The notes under the pieces are model-generated. The model was not told the DNA's origin. It made no database searches and was given only the letters and a program-made list of their open reading frames with translations. Below, piece after piece: positions 34,047-45,394 of a stretch of DNA of 64,000 nt (position 1 is its first letter; every line of letters starts with the position of its first letter). This DNA is from Blastomyces gilchristii SLH14081 (taxonomy: Eukaryota > Ascomycota > Eurotiomycetes > Onygenales > Ajellomycetaceae). The DNA lies in assembly GCF_000003855.2 (NCBI RefSeq), contig NW_003101681.1, positions 4,383,359-4,447,358 of the forward strand, given 5' to 3'. The position numbers and the translations under genes were made by a program.

Positions 34047-34066
34047 TACGGAGTAGTTACGGAGTA
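34047..34066. promoter_or_regulatory. Tandem pair of TACGGAGTA motifs
   Basis: Two exact copies at 34047-34055 and 34058-34066, spaced 11 bp start to start, about one helical turn. Function unknown. Confidence 0.45.
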
Positions 34067-34548
34067 GATATGCCAGAAAATAAATATGTATGGCAATGGG
34101 TACAGAACAAGAGATAGGAACAACGAGATACATGGTTTCGTTTCCCTGGAGGATATTCTGCTTCATCCAGTAGCTACCTAGCTAGCTAATAAATAACCAA
34201 CCCTGTCGTTTGCACCTCTGTCGATATATCGGAAGGCGAGAGAGCCCGGGACAACGGGGGGGCGGGAGAAGTTAGCATTTAACCAAAAATACTGGCGATG
34301 GCTTTGTTTTTTTTTTTTTTTTTTTTTTTTTTTCCCCTTCCCATGCCTCCATGTACAGTAGTTACTTGTTGTGTTTCGGCGAGAATGCTGGCTGCTGTTG
34401 GATTTGGCCACTTCACTTGGTTGGCTGTTGTGGATGTGCTGGCAGATTGAATAATGGTTAATATTGGTTTCCTGGACGGACAGCGCATCAACCCGACTAA
34501 GAGCGTTAAGCTGCCATACATACACATACACACATCATCCATACTTAA

Positions 34549-34564
34549 TACGGAGTACTCCGTA
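34549..34564. promoter_or_regulatory. 16 bp palindrome TACGGAGTACTCCGTA
   Basis: A head-to-head overlap of two TACGGAGTA motifs forms a perfect inverted repeat. It is about 1 kb upstream of the start codon of the gene at 35596. CGG-spacer-CCG palindromes are typical binding sites of dimeric Zn2Cys6 factors; the assignment here is inference. Confidence 0.5.
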
Positions 34565-35071
34565 CATGCTTGCCGGGTTTAAGGGTGAGAGATCTGTCTT
34601 TCTGATCTTCTTCTAAGGCCAATAGGATAAGGAATTATGAGCTGTTAAAATAGTTGACTAAATAAATGAAATAAACAAGGTGGCGGGGGAATAACTAGTT
34701 AAAGGAACATTATGTAACTATTATTTATCTGGATGCATCGAGTATTGCTGTCTGTATTTCTTTCTACACGTAACTATCGCAATGCAACCCAGCGCCAAGT
34801 CATTCCTCTCGAACAACTCATCACTCTCTCTCTCTCTCTCCACCGCATCCCATCCCATCCCATCAACCACTCGATCTCTCCTCCACGTCTTCCTTCTCTC
34901 CTCTCCTCTCCTCTCCTCTCCTCTCCCCTCCCCTCCCTTCCTGGTTTATATCCGTCTCTCTTCCTCGTCCTCTGCGCAGCCGAGTTTGATTCTCATCCCC
35001 TTGGGCGCCTTGTGCGCCGCTTTGCCTACCCGTGTGTTGTTGATGCTGTTGTTGTTGTTGCACCACTGCTG

Positions 35072-35102
<31 letters not shown>

Positions 35103-35595
35103 TAGTTATCGCCTCACCCTCACTCACCCAGCACCTTACCCCACGTTTTGGGCTCATATAATCCACCACCCAGCATAATAACCATTCTCCCCGTCTTCTT
35201 CTCATCCGTCTCCCGCCTCATACTCATCCTATCCACATATACCACTTACACTACTTACTACTATTGTTGATAATAACCTAAGGTTCAATTCTGTCGCCCT
35301 ATTCCCCCAAAGTATACCCTATCCATCCCCCTCCAGATCTCTCTCTCTGATCTACTCCGGCCTCACCAATATATATATATATATATCAGCTACGCCCCTT
35401 TCATCGCTTAGAAAGGAAAGAACACACCGTCGCGATTATTTATTATTGTTATATTTCCCATGACCCACAGAAGAAGAACCATGCGATAGATCTACATCCC
35501 TCCTTTACACGTCACACGTCCGTTTTAACTGGCATTTTAGATTCTCGAGGTCGTCCCCGTCTCGAGATCGATGCCACCAGATTGCCCATGGAAAG

Positions 35596-38500
35596 ATGAT
35601 CATTATCCAACATGCCTGTCTTCCATCGGTTCTGGCCTACGCGGCAGCCACAAGTATGGTTCTCTTTACTCTTCTTTCTTTCTTTCTTTCTTTCTTTCTT
35701 TTTTTTTTTTAATTTTTTAATTTTTAATTTTTTTTTTTGGGTGGGGGGGATTGGATTGAAACGATAAGTTTTATAGTTTTTGAGAGACTGACCTGGCGGG
35801 TTTTTTCCAGCTTTACCCCCTTCCCCGGTCGAGTCTTCGTCAAGATGCAACTCTCCGCCTATACACAAAGCGGAGCCCGATCAGCCTAAATCCCCTGCCA
35901 TATCTCCAGTAGTGTCTATAAGATCTAATTCCACGGTTCCCCTGCCGTCCAAGAACCTTGGGTCCCCGCCTAAGCTTGATGCCCAACCGCCAAGTCCCAA
36001 AGCTTATCCCTCGCCAGCTCTTCAGGATAAGAAGGTTCAAGCGGATATCACCCCAAACGCAAACGCTCCGGAAAATCCGCCCGCTGCAAAGAAACCAGTG
36101 ACGCCTGAACCAGTTGGAGTATCTTTTTCCCAATTTGCTGCCCAGTTCCATCTAAAACAGCATCAGGAAGCCCAGAAGCGCAGCCTCTTGCAACGGCTAC
36201 GTAGCTTTCGCATCTCCATTAGTCTTTCTTCTCGGTTGCTCAGGCTTGGAGCAATCTCTCAAAAAGGTTTGGTTGAAAGTTTCAGGCTGGGTGACAAGGC
36301 TAGTTTTATTTCGATTTATAATACCATTCATGATATCCGTGAGGCGTGTGAGCCCTCCTCCTCTACGCGTGGCATCAATAACAGCAATTCGTCCTCAGTC
36401 CTGGGACACGATTCCCTTCTTGGATTCTGTCGCACTTCCACTTCTGATTCGGAAATCCGCCGCCCTTATAGTTTTGTTCACCAATTGACACCAACCTCCA
36501 AGGAGAGTCTTCTGGAAATTTTGAGTCTGGTCCGCACGGATGCTCAATTCCTCTTTGAGCGTATTGGTAGCCTGCTTCCATCTCAGCTATCTGCCCTCGT
36601 CTCCTCTGTCCACACTCTTGATGTCAGTGATTCCATCTTTCCACTTGCATCTCGCGGAAGAACAACACAGCCGCTGTTCTCCAAGCGCACTGCAGCACAT
36701 TCCACTGCGTTCAAAGAGCATGTTTTGGGTTTCGAGAGGACCGATCCTCTCTCTTCTTTGATTTTTAATGTTTTTGCTTCTTCTGGGAGCACCGACTCCC
36801 GCGAGGCCCGGTTACGTTTGGATGTGTGGTCTTCCACCTGTGCAAAATTGATATCCTATGGCGGAAGCAGCCATTATTCCTTTGTTGGCCATCTCCTGTC
36901 CGCCTGGTCCACTTCCACAGAATGGAAGGCTAAACCCAAATTTGAGATTTACTTGATGGATGTTCTCCAGAAAGGTGCTTTCCTCCTGCAACATCCAGAA
37001 ACTCCCCGTCGACTTGGCCACGATGGCGAACTCCCTGACCCACTGCGAACTGGTGTTGCCGAGGAGTTTTTCCAATCTGCTGTTCGGGACCTATTCCAAG
37101 TCCTAGATGACTCCAACGGAGGCTTTCCACTTGGCGCTTTGGAGTTTGGGAATGCTGTCCTAACCAAGCTTGGAATGACTGAAAGCCGCAAACGAGCCTT
37201 GGAGTATATATTTTTCCAGTGGTTCTTCTGTAAATTTATGCATAACGTGCTTTTATTCCCGGAGGTATGTGTATATATCCCTCACCGTCCCATCTCTGCT
37301 GTCCATGGTTTTCATGTTCGATATTTTGCTTTTTTTTTTAAGGTGTTTAATGCCAGCTCACGTTTTTCCCATTTAGTCTATTGGTTTGTTACTCGATTTC
37401 CATATTTCTAAGGACGCACGAGAGAGGCTGCTTGGTCAAATTTCACTCCGAGCGCAGTCTCAAGTATCTAGGGGGTTACACCACCTGTAAGTTCCCGCCT
37501 GTGTCTTCAACACGGTCGATGCGTTAGATCATCACATATTAACTTATTATAGGCCACAATTTTCATATTCTGATACAGCAATCAGAATCCATATTGACAA
37601 TATGCTGTCCCACCTTTGTAATCCGATTTCAACCCCCCAGGCTACCCCCCAATCCCCTGCTACGGCCCCAGCGGCGGAACAAGACTTGCGTGAACAGTTC
37701 CTTCTATTGTCCCCAACGGATATTATGACCATCTTGGATGTTCTTTTCCCCAGGGGCCCACCTCCCTTCTTCAACTCTTCAGACCCATTCAATGACCACA
37801 ATCACTCAGTTTTGACTTCTCCTAATAATTCTTTCTTTCCTCGAAATGACCCGCCTACCCAAGGGTTTGAGCCAAATCTCTTCCAAGGCAGAATTGATAC
37901 CTTTTCTTCTCGTTCATCTACCGCAAAAACCGTGTTCACCACTGAGATGAGTTTCCAAGATGCAACCAGGTCCTATGCTGTACCTGGAAGTAAGCCAATC
38001 AGCCCAGTATCTCCACAGAATTCCCTCGCCCGAAATGCAGATCGCATTCGATATGAGCTATCTGAGATCAATGAGTCGGAGGATCGGCCTACAATGGGAC
38101 ACCCATCGAGTGAGGATTGGGCTTTGATCTCGGTCTCCAACGACGGCAGGACCGTTACATTGATGCCATTTTTAGATCAGGAGCTGGAATCCGGAGAGTC
38201 ATTCTCTAGTGATGACACAGATAGTCGTCCCAGATCATCCCCGGCGGACGACGATCAGGAGATGTTACAACATGCCATTGTCAAGCTGATCGACGAATTC
38301 GATCATTTACACGACTTTTCTCCACATGATCTCATGTCTGCTCCTGCTGGCCGAACAAGTGAACCCTCCCTAAAGCAGAAATTTGCTCATGCCATGAACT
38401 ATTGTCAATCCCATGCTGACTTCGTTGGTGCCCACTATTGGTGGAATGCATCGCGACTCCTCCAAAGGGCGTATCCAAACTTTTGGGTTACTGGCGATCA

Positions 38501-40823
38501 CTCAGACCTATTGACCCCTATGTTTTCATCGTCCAGGAAATCAATCGAGACATCTACTTCCATCATTGAGCAGTGTGAGAGCAGGATAGTGGATCTTAAG
38601 CGGGCAATGGCACGACTTCGATCTTTGACGAAAGAAATGATGAGGAGTTTAGCGAAGCTGAGGAATAAGATGTGGTATATGACGGATGTCAAGAACTCGC
38701 TGAAATATGAGGAAGCGAGAAGTGTCGCTCTCGCATTGCAAACTATGGCTGGTCCCGCATCGATATCGCCGATTTCTGAATCCAAACCGCGCTACGGCTC
38801 ACGAACGCTTGGTGCGTCATTCCTTCAAAAGCCGGAGATCCAAACCATGAATGCGATGAAAGCACCTGTAAGCCAAGGTGGTCGATCTAAATTATCCGAT
38901 GAACAGGTGGACATGACTAGGAAGTGGCTGCAACGCTCTGGCATTGATAACTTCTGCAAAGGGGAGGAGCGAATTCATCGGTTTTGCTTGGAAATAAAGA
39001 CGACGGTTGGGAAGCTGGTTGGGGAGACAATGTACGAAACTCCGGTTCTGTGGTCTAGTGAACTCTATCAAAAGGAGCGCTCCATTTACGATGCCTCTGG
39101 CGGGCGAACTGTTACTGGGCTTGGTGCGTCATCGAGTCTTCGACCGTCAAGCATTGCAAGTGAGGAGTCGCTCTACCAGGCGCCATCGAGTGTGGGTCTG
39201 AGACCCCGCACGTTTGACCATCATTTCCGCTCTTTAAACGAAGCGCCATCAATAGTGCGCAAATCATCTTTCCAAAGCCTTGCATCAGAGAAATGGAGAT
39301 CGGGCAGGGATGCCACTTGTGGCGATACGTCCTCTATCGGTGACTCACCTGGTAGAGCTATATCTACATCCGCAAGTGACTCCACGTTCTGGTCTCCAAT
39401 GCACACACAAGCGCAGTCCACAACGAGCGCTTCGAGCCTCCACTCTCGGCCGCCCTCGATGTTTAGCGACGTCTTGACCTCGAGGAGGCCTGAGCAGAAT
39501 TCTCATGGCAAAGTTGTGTTTTTAGACGAACTCAGGCAGACCCTAACGAGTCTGTTGTTGAGCGATCTTGGCTCTCCTGTTTGGAGCTGTGGCAGCGAAA
39601 CTGATGCTTGGTTTTCGATGTATCTGAACCAGCCACGAATCCAAAGGCAGATGGAGAGACGTGCAAGGCTGGAGAGATTCTTAGCGGAATGTGCTTCTAC
39701 TGATGATGAGAATGGGAGTCCCATGTCTCAAAAACTTAGGAGAAGTAGGTCTGCGGACGCTATTTTGCTTAGCGTTCACAAGCCAACAGAACAGGATTTA
39801 CGTACACCCACCCCGACTCAATCGTCCCCTCTTCAGGACACACCCGATTCGTTCGATTTCGCATATGATACTGCGTTTCGTCAGTTAATGGAGAGGTTTT
39901 CTCGGCAATCCAACCCCTATACCAAGCTTAAAGCACTGCAGGACCTGAGGTCACTGGTGATCTCATCACTGAGCACTGGGAATGATTGTCGGGCAAATGA
40001 GGGAGTTGATACGTTTGCTGAACCATCATTTGCTGGAGCGGAAAACGGACGACTCCATCGCAATAGTTTGTCTGAAGGATCGAAACTACCACAATCAGTA
40101 CACTCCCAGAATCCCAACCAAAACCGCACCCCATACTCACCCATGTGGGGGTCAGTAGCCTCATCATCCACTTTCCCAACATACCCACCCTCCGAGGCAG
40201 AGATAATCCTCTCAATGCGCGACCTCATCCAAACCATCCAACCAAAAACCCTATTCCGCGACCTCCAATTCATCTCCGCTTTTGTCCCCTCCGAAATCCT
40301 AAACAAAACCCATAGCGGAACTGCATTCCTCCAATTTGGCCTTGCCGCATTCGCCTTGAAAGACGACGTATGCACCAGCATGGTCGAGATCGCAGATACC
40401 ATCGTCTCGCACGAACTCAGCAAGCGGCAACAGCGCCACCACCACCACCACCACCACAACGATCCCCAATTCAACAACCACAGCAATCAGCACGCGGCCG
40501 CGGCCTTTAACCAGTCCCACGGCCTCGAAGACGCCAAATGGATGTGGATCCACACGGCGCGGGAAGGAAACCCCGTCGCCCAGCGCGAACTTGCTATCCT
40601 ATACCTGACCCACCCAGAGATTCTGCCGCGGGTGACGCTGCCGCTGACTATGCCGCGCGACACCTTCAAGGCAGAGATGATGTATCGGCGAGACGGGGAT
40701 TCGAAGTCGGATCCGCAGAGTATGTGTTTGGCGCTGCATTGGATGCAGTTGTCGGCGGTTGGCGGGGATGAGTTGGCGAAGAACCGGTTGAAGGAGAGGG
40801 AGGAGTTCGATTTGATTGCGTGA
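35596..40823 (+). CDS. Large conserved fungal protein of unknown function (1630 aa)
   Basis: Four exons, 35596-35653, 35811-37264, 37377-37486 and 37553-40823, join in frame to 1630 residues. The start ATG at 35596 is chosen because it is the only nearby ATG whose frame continues across the 157 bp first intron. N-terminal about 70 residues are Pro/Ser-rich. Residues about 95-500 are a helical, Leu-rich region (FSQFAAQFHLKQHQEAQKRS onward). Then follow Ser-rich linkers and a coiled region near ESRIVDLKRAMARLRSLTKE. The C-terminal 300 residues are helical with a His run (about 40436-40456), ending in Sel1/TPR-like text (DAKWMWIHTAREGNPVAQRE and CLALHWMQLSAVGGDELAK). No enzyme motif is evident. 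Sel1-like repeats suggest a scaffold role, which is inference. Confidence 0.8.
40436..40457 (+). repeat. (CAC)n run encoding polyhistidine
   Basis: Trinucleotide run inside the large gene encoding seven to eight consecutive His. Confidence 0.85.
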
Positions 40824-42808
40824 GGGTTTTGAAGGGGGGTCTGGTTGTCGGGTTATGTTTTTCATGGTTTCCGTATTTGTGTGATGTGTTTTTGCGTTGG
40901 GAAGTTTGGGACTTTTTTTTATCTTGTTCTATACCAGTTTTCCAATTTCTTGATTTTGCTCATTTTTTTCTTGCATTCAACGTTTATTCCCCAACACAAC
41001 ATCTCCTTCATTCATTTTATATTCTTGCATGTATCTTTGTTTAACCCTGTTTGGGATGGAGATGACGGTATCATGTCTTTTTTGTTTGTTTTATTTTATT
41101 TTATATTTTTTTCATCCTGCTCATTTCAAAACCATACCACCATTCTGTTCATTCCCCTTCATTCTTTGTTTTGTTTTTACTACATGGGTGGATATTTGCT
41201 TTTGCTTTACTATCTGTTTATTAAAACAACTTCATACAACTCTGCAGTGCATTTTCTTCTTCACCTTTTACTATTTACATATCCTCACCATCATTTGTGC
41301 TTTGTTTGTTTTCCCTTTCTTGCTCTCTTTTTTGCCTCTTAGCCATCTGTTTCTATTTTTCTTTTCTTTCAATTTTTATTTTGTTTTAGCAGAAAGAACA
41401 TTCACTTTTCTGGCATGTTGAAGGCTTAAAGTACATACAATTATATCTAGTGGGAGGCTATCTGCTGTCATTTACAGAGTACATTGAACACTCTTCTGTG
41501 CTTTTTTCTCTTTTTGGCTTTTTTTTTCCCTTTCATTTTGTCAAGTAGTTACACATAGCTTGCTTGTGTTGTGTGTACTCTGTTGCTAGTTACACCTCAT
41601 ATATTATTGTGTGCATGATATATCTTTTTTTTTTTGAATGGTTCATCCTGAGTAGTTAGTTAAATGTGTGTAGTTCTTCATTGACAAAGCTTTGATATTA
41701 TATATCAATGATCATCATGAATATTGATCTTTCACTGCTCTTTCATATTTCATCTCTTATTACAGTACAGTTTAGCTTTAGCTTAAGAGAAGTACAGTTA
41801 CTGACTATAACTGCCTCTATTCTCTTATAATATTGATTTTTCATATTTTTCAAAGGCTTTTAACTCTTTCTTATTTATTCTAATACTAATTTCAGTTTTT
41901 AACTCCCTAATCTACATCTCAACACTAAAAGAAGCTGGAGTGTTGAGAAGAGATGTTGCAGATGATCTGCTGAATATGTCTAGTTGCATGAACTTTTTTT
42001 ATGTTGGCTTTCAACAATCCAACTCTGTTATTTGCCGCTTTAGCTCCAAGGTTAGTTACGTAAAGCAAAACAGTCACATGACCCTGAGCTGTCATGTGCG
42101 GTTACGTCATTGGCTACCCAACATGCGCGAGCCGAGCCGCATGCAACTGAGATGATCGCTCCCTTTTCTTCTTCTTCTATCTCTTTCTTTCATCCTCATT
42201 ATTATTCCCACTACTGCTTGTTACTTGCGTATATCTGGTACACGGCAAGCCCAAAATACCTGCCCAATCGCCTTCTGTCCTTTTAACGGATAATCCTCCC
42301 TCCCGCCCGGGGAAGCTTATTTATCGTAATTTGTATTTACCCCACGCTCACACCTACCCTACCCTACCGCTCTTTTTACCCCCATTGCAAAGCGGCCTCT
42401 TGGGCAACGACAACACTCACCCAAGGACAGCCTTTCAACGTGGTTGACATTTCGCTGATTCCTACATCCTCTCTCATAGCTGTGAACGACGACGCGGCTT
42501 GGTGAACCATCCGTCAAACCTTTGGGCCTTCCCCTGAGTCGCGTGTGATCGGAGTGGGGCTGGAATTAGTTAACATCTCATCCCCCAGCTAGAATAAGAA
42601 CTGAACCGGTGGGTCTCTGGATACCGTCCTTTCCTCCTTTAGTTCAGCAGCAGAGCAAGGGCATTCATTCGGTTTCCGCTTGGATTGGATAAGGAACAAA
42701 GGGCATTTTCCAATTTTCGTCCCTGACAGTAGCTGCAGCAAAAGTTACTAGGGGGGGATTCTCTCGCTAGAGGCGCTGCTAATCCTCCTACCATAGGTAA
42801 AAGCAATT
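40824..42808. other. Intergenic with an AT-rich, CpG-poor island
   Basis: 41430-41990 is AT-rich, nearly CpG-free and resembles the composition of the retrotransposon block at the window start; it contains a 10 bp stem hairpin at 41917-41948. The remainder is pyrimidine-rich promoter and leader of GLC8. No coding sequence supported. Confidence 0.5.
41917..41948. repeat. Perfect inverted repeat (10 bp arms, 12 b loop)
   Basis: Arms TCTCAACACT (41917-41926) and AGTGTTGAGA (41939-41948). The spacer AAAAGAAGCTGG is purine-rich, so AAAAGAAGCTGGAG followed by TGTTGAG also looks like a polypurine tract meeting an LTR start. No LTR pair was found. Confidence 0.75.
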
Positions 42809-44010
42809 ATGCGAGACCAACCCCATGCCAGACAGCCAAGCGGCGATAGTACGCAAAAGCGGCCAAAAGGTAAGGAAAGCCCTTTACAGATTAGGCGCAC
42901 CTTGTCCCCAATCCAAATACCTTTTTACGGGATTGAAGATCGAGAGATATTATTGACTTCCCATAAATTCAAGGCATCCTCAAGAACAGGTCATCTTCAC
43001 AATCCACCCCTCCTCAAACATCGCCAATCTTCTCAGGTGGTACCATAAGCCACCAACCTCCCGTCGACACCAAAGAGCTCACCCTTCAAAACACGTTACA
43101 AAACGCTGGCCGCACCCCCACCAGCACCCGATCTTCAATATCCCGCCGCCAATCATCCGCCTCAGGCCCGAACGGCCGCATCCACCATGCTGGCGGCGAT
43201 GGCGATAACTCCCCCCGCCTGAAATGGGATGAAGTAAACCTTTATCTCACCGAACAAGAGCGAACGTCAACCATGAAGATCGACGAGCCGAAAACCCCTT
43301 ACGCCCCCCGCTATATCCCGGACGAAGATGAGGATGACTCCGACGTGGAGATGGGCATCGATGCCGGCGACCTCGCCGTTGATGAGCTGGATATGTATGG
43401 GGCCCGCAAGCATGGTGGTGTTCGCGATGATGACATTCCCGGTCTAGAGCTTGGGGAACCGGAGGGGGCTGGGTGGGGGGAAGGCGTGCCCGGCGGGTCG
43501 GGGAGAATTACGCACGGCAGTAGTCGTCGCATGAGCGATGGCAGTCCAGGACGGTCGGGGAAGCATGTTGTTGTCGGGGAGGATGGGAGTGCGGATGACC
43601 GTGCTGCAGATGATCATAGCCCGGAAGCCAGCAGGAAACATCATGAGTTTGAGGAGAAGCGGAAGAAGCACTATGAGATGAGCATGGTGAAGGAGTTGCT
43701 TGGGTACGTTTTGAATTTTTTCTTTTTTGATTCGTTCAGTTCCTCTCCTCGTGTCCCCCGACTTTTGCTGGGTTTAAGGTGGATCATATTTGGTGTATTT
43801 TGTTTACTGACTATATCATTTTCCCCCTCTAGGCATCCCGAGGACATCGATGCCCTTGCAGGAGACGAGGATGATGATGAGGAGGGGCAATCCAATGGCG
43901 GAAGGGGGCAAAGCAATGGCGCACAGCAACAGCAGCAACAGCAACAGCAACAACCCCCGACCATGCCAAATATTCCAGATGATTTGACAAATACCCAGCC
44001 CCAGCGATGA
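42809..44010 (+). CDS. GLC8: GLC8 / protein phosphatase inhibitor 2 (type 1 phosphatase regulator)
   Basis: Three exons, 42809-42869, 42974-43703 and 43833-44010, encode 322 residues. Inhibitor-2 proteins bind and regulate protein phosphatase 1 (Glc7). Visible motifs: KGILKN (residues 20-25) created across intron 1, the first PP1-contact motif; [20 protein letters not shown]; and [10 protein letters not shown], where Thr128 matches the regulatory Thr of inhibitor-2 phosphorylated by GSK3-type or Pho85-type kinases. [18 protein letters not shown], split by intron 2, is the second PP1-binding helix. The middle is acidic and Gly-rich and the tail has a Gln run before [10 protein letters not shown]. 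It is longer than the roughly 200 residues usual in animals because of disordered insertions. All key motifs are present, so it should be functional. Confidence 0.93.
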
Positions 44011-45394
44011 TTATTTTATTTGATTTACTTTTTTTTTCTCCCTGAAATATCTCTCTGCTGTACCTCGTTCTTCCTTTCTGATTCCCAAAAACCTCCCCGT
44101 AAACGAAATCTCCGTACACCAACCGAACCGTATATTCTGCGTGCGATAAGCTTTGCATCGAACTTGATTTCACTGTTCTAAACAATTGATCTGATTTGAT
44201 GTGATGTGATTTGATGTTGCCAATAACCACCTATAACCACCCATCGAATAATAATGTCACTTATAACGTCTCAAACCTGCCGATTCATATATATATTTCC
44301 TCCCCCCTTTTCTTTCTTCTTCCGCATGGGGTACTTACTGTACTCCCCTTCTTCCTCAATGCGAAAATTGTTACGATAGACTGGAGCTCTAATATACACC
44401 TCTGCCTACATACATACATGCCTGGCTCTGGCTCTTGTCTGTCTCTGCCCAATTTTTCCCATCTCCATCTGCAGTCTGCTCTGCCCGGTTAGAGTCCACA
44501 TTTCATGTCTTACCTACCACCACTACCCCTGAATGATTTTCATGCTTCTTTCCCGCTTCCGTCCTCCGATTCCCATTGTCCAACTTTGATAAAGTGTAGT
44601 GATGATGAAGACGGCTGACGACTCGTGTATGTATTGTACATGTACATTGAAAAAAATAAACCATGTCCAAAGCAAGCTGGGTGAGGTGAAGGGCTGGTGC
44701 TTTCTCACTTTGTTGTCCTCTTTCTTCTATAGTTTTAATTTATTTAGCCATTAACTATTTTATATCTCCAACCTAGAAACTCCCGCGTTATCGTTTCATT
44801 GAGACTCCTGTATGCTCCGGGTCTATGTGCGGTACTTGTACTCACGTATGTCAGATGTGCATATAGGCCCAGTACTTAACTCTTGTTGTTTGTTCGATTT
44901 CATATTATATATATATATAGCTTGCAAAGTAGGGAATTGGCAGCTTTCTTTCTGTCGTGTCTCTCCTGCTTTTCATCTACCTACAATACCCCCTGACTTA
45001 ATCCCTCTCAACTTTTGCACTGTGCATATCTATCTATCTATCTATGTGTGTATAAGTGTCTGTATATATATATATATATATATGCTCCTTAACAAAAATT
45101 AAATCATGTCATTAGAATGGCGAGATATAGCCTACTATAACATATTCAATCAATGCCGTATGGGTAATTTTCACTTACTCAAAACAAAGCTGCACATCAC
45201 TCACCTCTCTATCAAGCTACTCATCTTCTCTCCTTCTTCTACTGCTTCTACCCTTCAAAACGCTATAGTCCTCATATATGAAACAATCGACCTTTCTCAT
45301 ATTGAATAAAGACGTCTAATCCTATCCGTCTAAAAGATCCATACCTCCCTTGGCCACTCCCCAAGGGCCTTGCCCCAGACGATGAACAGTAAGG
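44011..45394. other. Intergenic between convergent genes
   Basis: 3' flanks of GLC8 and of the NRPS-like gene. Holds (TA)n tracts near 44906-44920 and 45063-45083. No gene supported. Confidence 0.5.

Larger units (their letters stand above)
31641..35595. other. Gene desert, part 2, and leader of the large downstream gene
   Basis: Apart from the relics at 32057-32522 no gene is seen. 33.9-34.6 kb holds five of the ten TACGGAGTA-type motifs in the window, including a perfect 16 bp palindrome. 34.8-35.5 kb is extremely pyrimidine-rich with (CT)n at 34823-34841, (CATCC)n at 34846-34863, (CTCTC)n at 34896-34939 and (TGC)n at 35075-35100; this is likely the promoter and leader of the next gene. 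A 27-base T run is at 34307-34333. Confidence 0.5.

Noticed and set aside
35281..35300. A tRNA B-box-like GTTCAATTC string
   Set aside because: No matching arms or acceptor stem around it.
39917..40486. 189-codon minus-strand open frame with a Trp run
   Set aside because: It is the antisense of the His-encoding CAC repeat in the large gene.
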